A stretch of 9,906 bases of DNA. It comes from WHTG01 sp035540515. GTDB taxonomy: Bacteria > Actinomycetota > Nitriliruptoria > Euzebyales > Egibacteraceae. A program made the position numbers and the translations under genes. Below, in pieces: positions 7,231 to 9,906 of this stretch (positions are counted from its first letter, which is position 1; every line of letters begins with the position of its first letter). The notes beneath the pieces were generated by a model that did no database searches, was not told where the DNA came from, and worked only from the letters and a program-made list of their open reading frames with translations. The stretch lies in contig DATLGM010000290.1 in NCBI GenBank assembly GCA_035540515.1, positions 1 through 9,906 on the forward strand, read 5' to 3'.

Positions 7231-7878
7231 CTACCCCTCCCGTCCTGTGGCCGTACCGGGTCCTTCGGTCCCGCCGCCGGCTGTCGGCGCCGTCGCGGGG
7301 TCCCCGGTGTCCTGCGGTTGCGGCCCGAGCGTCGACTCATCGGCCGCCGGTGGGAAGTACCGCAGCGAGTCCTGCGACGCCTTGCCATCCGGTCCGTAGT
7401 AGCGAAGCCCGCGGGCGGCGACCTCGGCGTCGGTGTGCGGCGGCTCCTTGGCGCCCTCGGGCAGCGGTGCGATGAGCTGGTGCTTCTCGTAGATCATGTC
7501 GGCCCGTGAGTCGGCGCTGAGCTCGTATTCGGAGGTCATCGTCAGCGCCCGGGTCGGGCACGCCTCGATGCACAGCCCGCACAGGATGCAGCGCAGGTAG
7601 TTGATCTGGTAGATCGCGCCGTACCGCTCGCCCGGGCTGAAGCGGGCCTGCGGCGTGTTGTCGCGGCCTTCGACGTAGATCGCGTCGGCCGGGCAGGCCC
7701 AGGCGCACAGCTCGCAGCCGACGCACTTCTCCAGCCCGTCAGGGTGACGGTTGAGGACGTGACGGCCGTGAAACCGTGGGGCCGGCTGGTTCTTGACTTC
7801 GGGGTACTGCTGCGTGACGGCCGGACGGAACATCGTCCGGAACGTCAGGCCGAAGCCCTTGCGCATCGCGTTGAACAC
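7231..7878 (-). CDS. nuoI: NADH-quinone oxidoreductase subunit I (NuoI), 2x[4Fe-4S] ferredoxin-type
   Basis: NuoI carries clusters N6a and N6b, which pass electrons through the peripheral arm of complex I toward the terminal cluster N2 and quinone. It is 215 residues. Two complete CxxCxxCxxxCP motifs are present: Cys52, 55, 58 and 62 in CVGCELCAWACP, and Cys97, 100, 103 and 107 in CILCGLCIEACP. The N-terminal amphipathic segment (FGLTFRTMFRP, about 9-19) is the usual membrane-surface anchor. The family core ends near residue 178, and the last 35 or so residues are Gly/Pro/Thr-rich and probably disordered. The GTG start at 7878 overlaps the nuoH stop by one base (TAGTG). An ATG at codon 5 is a possible alternative start and would not change the protein materially. 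Confidence 0.97.
   Translation of the reverse strand: MFNAMRKGFGLTFRTMFRPAVTQQYPEVKNQPAPRFHGRHVLNRHPDGLEKCVGCELCAWACPADAIYVEGRDNTPQARFSPGERYGAIYQINYLRCILCGLCIEACPTRALTMTSEYELSADSRADMIYEKHQLIAPLPEGAKEPPHTDAEVAARGLRYYGPDGKASQDSLRYFPPAADESTLGPQPQDTGDPATAPTAGGGTEGPGTATGREG
7234..7241 (-). promoter_or_regulatory. Ribosome binding site of nuoJ
   Basis: GGGAGGGG on the minus strand sits across the last sense codons of nuoI. Its GGAGG core is eight bases before the nuoJ GTG at 7227, and the nuoI TAG lies in between. This supports the GTG as start and suggests ribosomes ending nuoI restart on nuoJ. Confidence 0.75.
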
Positions 7879-9080
7879 TAGACCTGCACCTCGTCGACGC
7901 TGTCGTCGGTGGCGGGCGCCTGTTGGGGCGGCTGACGTTCGTCGTCTCGCTCACGGCGGCTGAACATCGGTGCCACCAGCCACAACGCTGCGGCGACCCC
8001 GAAGCCGATCAGCAGCAGCCGAGGCGCGTCGCCGCCCAGCGGCTGCTGGCGGTACAGCACCACGAGCGCCGTGATCATGACCCATGCCAGCGCGAACGGC
8101 AGCATCACCTTCCAGCCCAGGTCCATCAGCCGGTCGTAGCGGGTCCGCGGCAACGTGGCGCGCAGCCAGACGAAGACGAAGATCAGCACGAACGTCTTCA
8201 CCGCGAACAGCAGCAGACCGAACAGCGCCCCGCCGATCGTTCCCTGCCATGCCGCCGGGATGGGGCCCGGCCCGCCCAGGAAGGCGGTGACGGTCACCGC
8301 GGACACGGTGATGACGTTCATGAACTCGGCCAGGAAGAACATGGCGAACTTCGCGCCGGAGTACTCCGTGTGGAAGCCCGCGACCAGCTCGCCCTCTGCC
8401 TCCGGGAGGTCGAAGGGGGGTCGTTGGGTCTCTGCGATGACCGCGACGAAGAAGATGACGAACGCGGGGATCATCGGGATCACGTTCCACGCGGGGATGC
8501 CCCAGACGATGGTCGCCTGCTGGGCAGCGACGATGCCCGACGACTGCAGCGTGCCGGTGTAGATGAAGACCGCCGCCAGGGCCAGGCCCATGCCGAGCTC
8601 GTAGCTGATCATCTGGGCGCTGGAGCGCACGCCGCCCAGCAGCGGGTACTTCGAGCCCGAGGACCAGCCGGCGAGGACGATGCCGTAGACGCCCAGCGAG
8701 CTCATCGCCAGCACCCACAACAGACCGATGTTCGGATCCCAGACCTGCAGGGCCACCTCGCGGCCGGCGACGGTGAAGGTGCCGCCGAACGGCACGACTG
8801 CGAACGTGAGCATGGCCACGACCGCGGAGACGAACGGCGCGGCGACGTAGACGGCCCTGTCGACGTTGCTGGGCGTGATGTCTTCTTTGAAGAACAGCTT
8901 CGCGCCGTCGGCCAGCGTCTGGAACAGCCCGAAGGGGCCGAGTCGGTTCGGCCCGATGCGGGTCTGCATCTTGGCGACCAGGCGTCGCTCGCCCCAGATC
9001 AGCAGCGCGGTGGCCACGATCCACAGACCGAAGGCCACGACGACCTTGACGATGATGATGAGCAGGTCGATGCCGTCCAT
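7878..9080 (-). CDS. nuoH: NADH-quinone oxidoreductase subunit H (NuoH)
   Basis: NuoH anchors the peripheral arm and builds the quinone chamber and the acidic E-channel linking quinone reduction to the pumps. I take ATG 9080, which overlaps the nuoG stop by one base (TGATG), giving 400 residues starting MDGIDLLIII. The frame is open a further 22 codons upstream, but that stretch lies in nuoG and is Arg/Gly/Pro-rich. Landmarks: ERR and RIGPNRLGPFG (31-51), LFFKEDITP (62-70), WSSGSKYPLLGG (139-150), Glu161 in ISYELGMGL, the loop ETQRPPFDLPEAEGELVAGF (217-236) followed by HTEYSG, and RATLPRTRYDRLMDLGWK (307-324). After the usual last helix (about 325-343) there is a further hydrophobic span (354-371) and a charged tail (374-400), both beyond E. 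coli NuoH. Confidence 0.97.
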   Translation of the reverse strand: MDGIDLLIIIVKVVVAFGLWIVATALLIWGERRLVAKMQTRIGPNRLGPFGLFQTLADGAKLFFKEDITPSNVDRAVYVAAPFVSAVVAMLTFAVVPFGGTFTVAGREVALQVWDPNIGLLWVLAMSSLGVYGIVLAGWSSGSKYPLLGGVRSSAQMISYELGMGLALAAVFIYTGTLQSSGIVAAQQATIVWGIPAWNVIPMIPAFVIFFVAVIAETQRPPFDLPEAEGELVAGFHTEYSGAKFAMFFLAEFMNVITVSAVTVTAFLGGPGPIPAAWQGTIGGALFGLLLFAVKTFVLIFVFVWLRATLPRTRYDRLMDLGWKVMLPFALAWVMITALVVLYRQQPLGGDAPRLLLIGFGVAAALWLVAPMFSRRERDDERQPPQQAPATDDSVDEVQV

Positions 9081-9906
9081 CACGCCACCGCCGGGTCCTC
9101 GGGGCCCACGCCGGTCGGCGCGAGGTCGTGCGGTTGCTGGTCCCATGCCGACGGGTCCTGGACGGGCCGGTCGACGATGGTGTGACCCTCTGCCGGCTCG
9201 ATCCGCACGCGCAGCGCCGCGCCGCGCTCGATCAGCGCGCCGGGGTTGGTGCCGCTGGACGGGCCGGGCAGCACGACGCAGCCCGAGACGACGCCGGGCG
9301 TCACCTTCACCGGGAGCTCGGTGCTGCCCGCATGGCCGATCACCGTGACGTGACGGCCGTTGGTCAGCTCCATGCGACGGGCGTCCGCGGTGCTCATGTG
9401 CACCACGGCCGGTCGACCGGTCTCCTTCAGCGCCTTGGAGCCCACGAGCATGGTGTTGTCGGCGATGAGCTGGTCGACCACGATGGCGTCGAACTCGTCG
9501 TCACGGCGCGCCGCCCGGTCGGGGGCGGTGACGTCGCCGGGGGTGACCGAGGCCAGCCGCTCGGCCGCGCCGTCGGCGGCCTCCATCAGCGGGGCTGCCT
9601 CCCGGCGGACGTCGTTGGCCGTCTCCCAGCCCAGGTCGGCGCCCATCGCCAGCGCGAGCTGGCGGAAGATGTCCCAGTCCTGCTGCACCAGCGGGTGCGG
9701 CTGCACCGCCTGGGGGAACGGTTGGCGCCGGCCCTCCCACGTGGTGAACGACCCCACACGCTCCTGCGACACCATCGCGGGCAGGACGACGTCGGCGTAC
9801 GGGGTCGTCTCGTTCGGCACCACGTCCTGCACGATCACGCTGTCGACGGCCTCCAGCGCCTCGCGCGCCAGCCGCGGGTCCTCGAAGTCCCGGACAGGGT
9901 CGACCC
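9080..9906 (-). CDS. nuoG: NADH-quinone oxidoreductase subunit G (NuoG), C-terminal part only
   Basis: NuoG is the large iron-sulfur subunit of the complex I peripheral arm, with a molybdopterin-oxidoreductase-like fold that no longer binds the cofactor. Only the last 274 residues are inside the window. The frame is open to the right edge, and the 5' end with the Fe-S motifs is outside. Visible fragment: the stretch NETTPYADVVLPA (31-43), followed by GSFTTWEGRRQPF (51-63). This corresponds to the usual segment around ADVVLP and the EGR motif in this family. The C-terminal dinucleotide-binding-like beta domain occupies about 166-237, with NGRHVTVIG and GCVVLPGPSSGTNPGA. Seen alone, the fragment could belong to a formate dehydrogenase or nitrate reductase. 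The overlap with nuoH and gene order make NuoG secure. The window's own start-like GTG at 9838 is internal, not the gene start. Confidence 0.93.
   Translation of the reverse strand, partial: VDPVRDFEDPRLAREALEAVDSVIVQDVVPNETTPYADVVLPAMVSQERVGSFTTWEGRRQPFPQAVQPHPLVQQDWDIFRQLALAMGADLGWETANDVRREAAPLMEAADGAAERLASVTPGDVTAPDRAARRDDEFDAIVVDQLIADNTMLVGSKALKETGRPAVVHMSTADARRMELTNGRHVTVIGHAGSTELPVKVTPGVVSGCVVLPGPSSGTNPGALIERGAALRVRIEPAEGHTIVDRPVQDPSAWDQQPHDLAPTGVGPEDPAVA

Noticed and set aside
6322..7509. A 395-codon plus-strand frame opposite nuoI, nuoJ and nuoK.
   Set aside because: It runs across three real genes, is His/Asp/Arg-rich and shows no fold; it is a codon-bias shadow.
9081..9146. A 22-codon upstream extension of nuoH.
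   Set aside because: It overlaps nuoG and is Arg/Gly/Pro-rich. ATG 9080 overlapping the nuoG stop fits the operon pattern.
7923..9185. A 420-codon plus-strand frame opposite nuoH.
   Set aside because: It is antisense to a fully conserved NuoH, with biased composition and no motif.
1..9906. A search for a mobile element, CRISPR, tRNA, toxin-antitoxin pair or hidden defence system.
   Set aside because: The minus strand is coding from end to end with recognised genes. The largest gap is 12 nt, and no repeats or inserted genes are visible.

Overview
The window is a single, tightly packed piece of a high-GC, actinobacterial-looking chromosome. Every gene lies on the minus strand, so transcription runs from the right edge to the left. 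Start codons are a mix of ATG and GTG and third codon positions are very GC-rich. I cannot place the organism below a high-GC, probably actinobacterial, lineage from sequence alone.

Reading from high to low coordinates, the genes are nuoG (C-terminal 274 residues only), nuoH, nuoI, nuoJ, nuoK, nuoL, nuoM and nuoN. A nearly complete long-chain polyprenyl diphosphate synthase gene follows and leaves the window at position 1. This is the canonical distal half of a 14-gene respiratory complex I (NADH:quinone oxidoreductase) operon. NuoG and NuoI carry electrons in the peripheral arm. NuoH forms the quinone-site junction with the membrane. NuoJ, NuoK, NuoL, NuoM and NuoN form the proton-pumping membrane arm. 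The prenyl synthase probably makes the isoprenoid tail of the quinone (most likely menaquinone) that complex I reduces, so enzyme and substrate supply appear to share one transcript.

There is essentially no non-coding DNA. The junctions are TGATG (G/H, 1-nt overlap), TAGTG (H/I, 1 nt), a 3-nt gap (I/J), direct abutment TAGATG (J/K), ATGA (K/L, 4 nt), TAGTG (L/M, 1 nt), GTGA (M/N, 4 nt) and a 12-nt gap (N/prenyl synthase). Translational coupling is likely throughout. I see no promoter, terminator, RNA gene, repeat array, mobile element or CRISPR.

This is mostly an ordinary housekeeping region and I found no hidden new system. The points most worth a second look are structural elaborations of the membrane subunits. 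NuoN seems to have an extra hydrophobic hairpin of about 60 residues before the usual third helix. NuoH has an extra C-terminal helix and a charged tail. NuoJ has an enlarged outer loop with two cysteines and a long acidic tail. The very long plus-strand open frames are by-products of GC-rich codon use.
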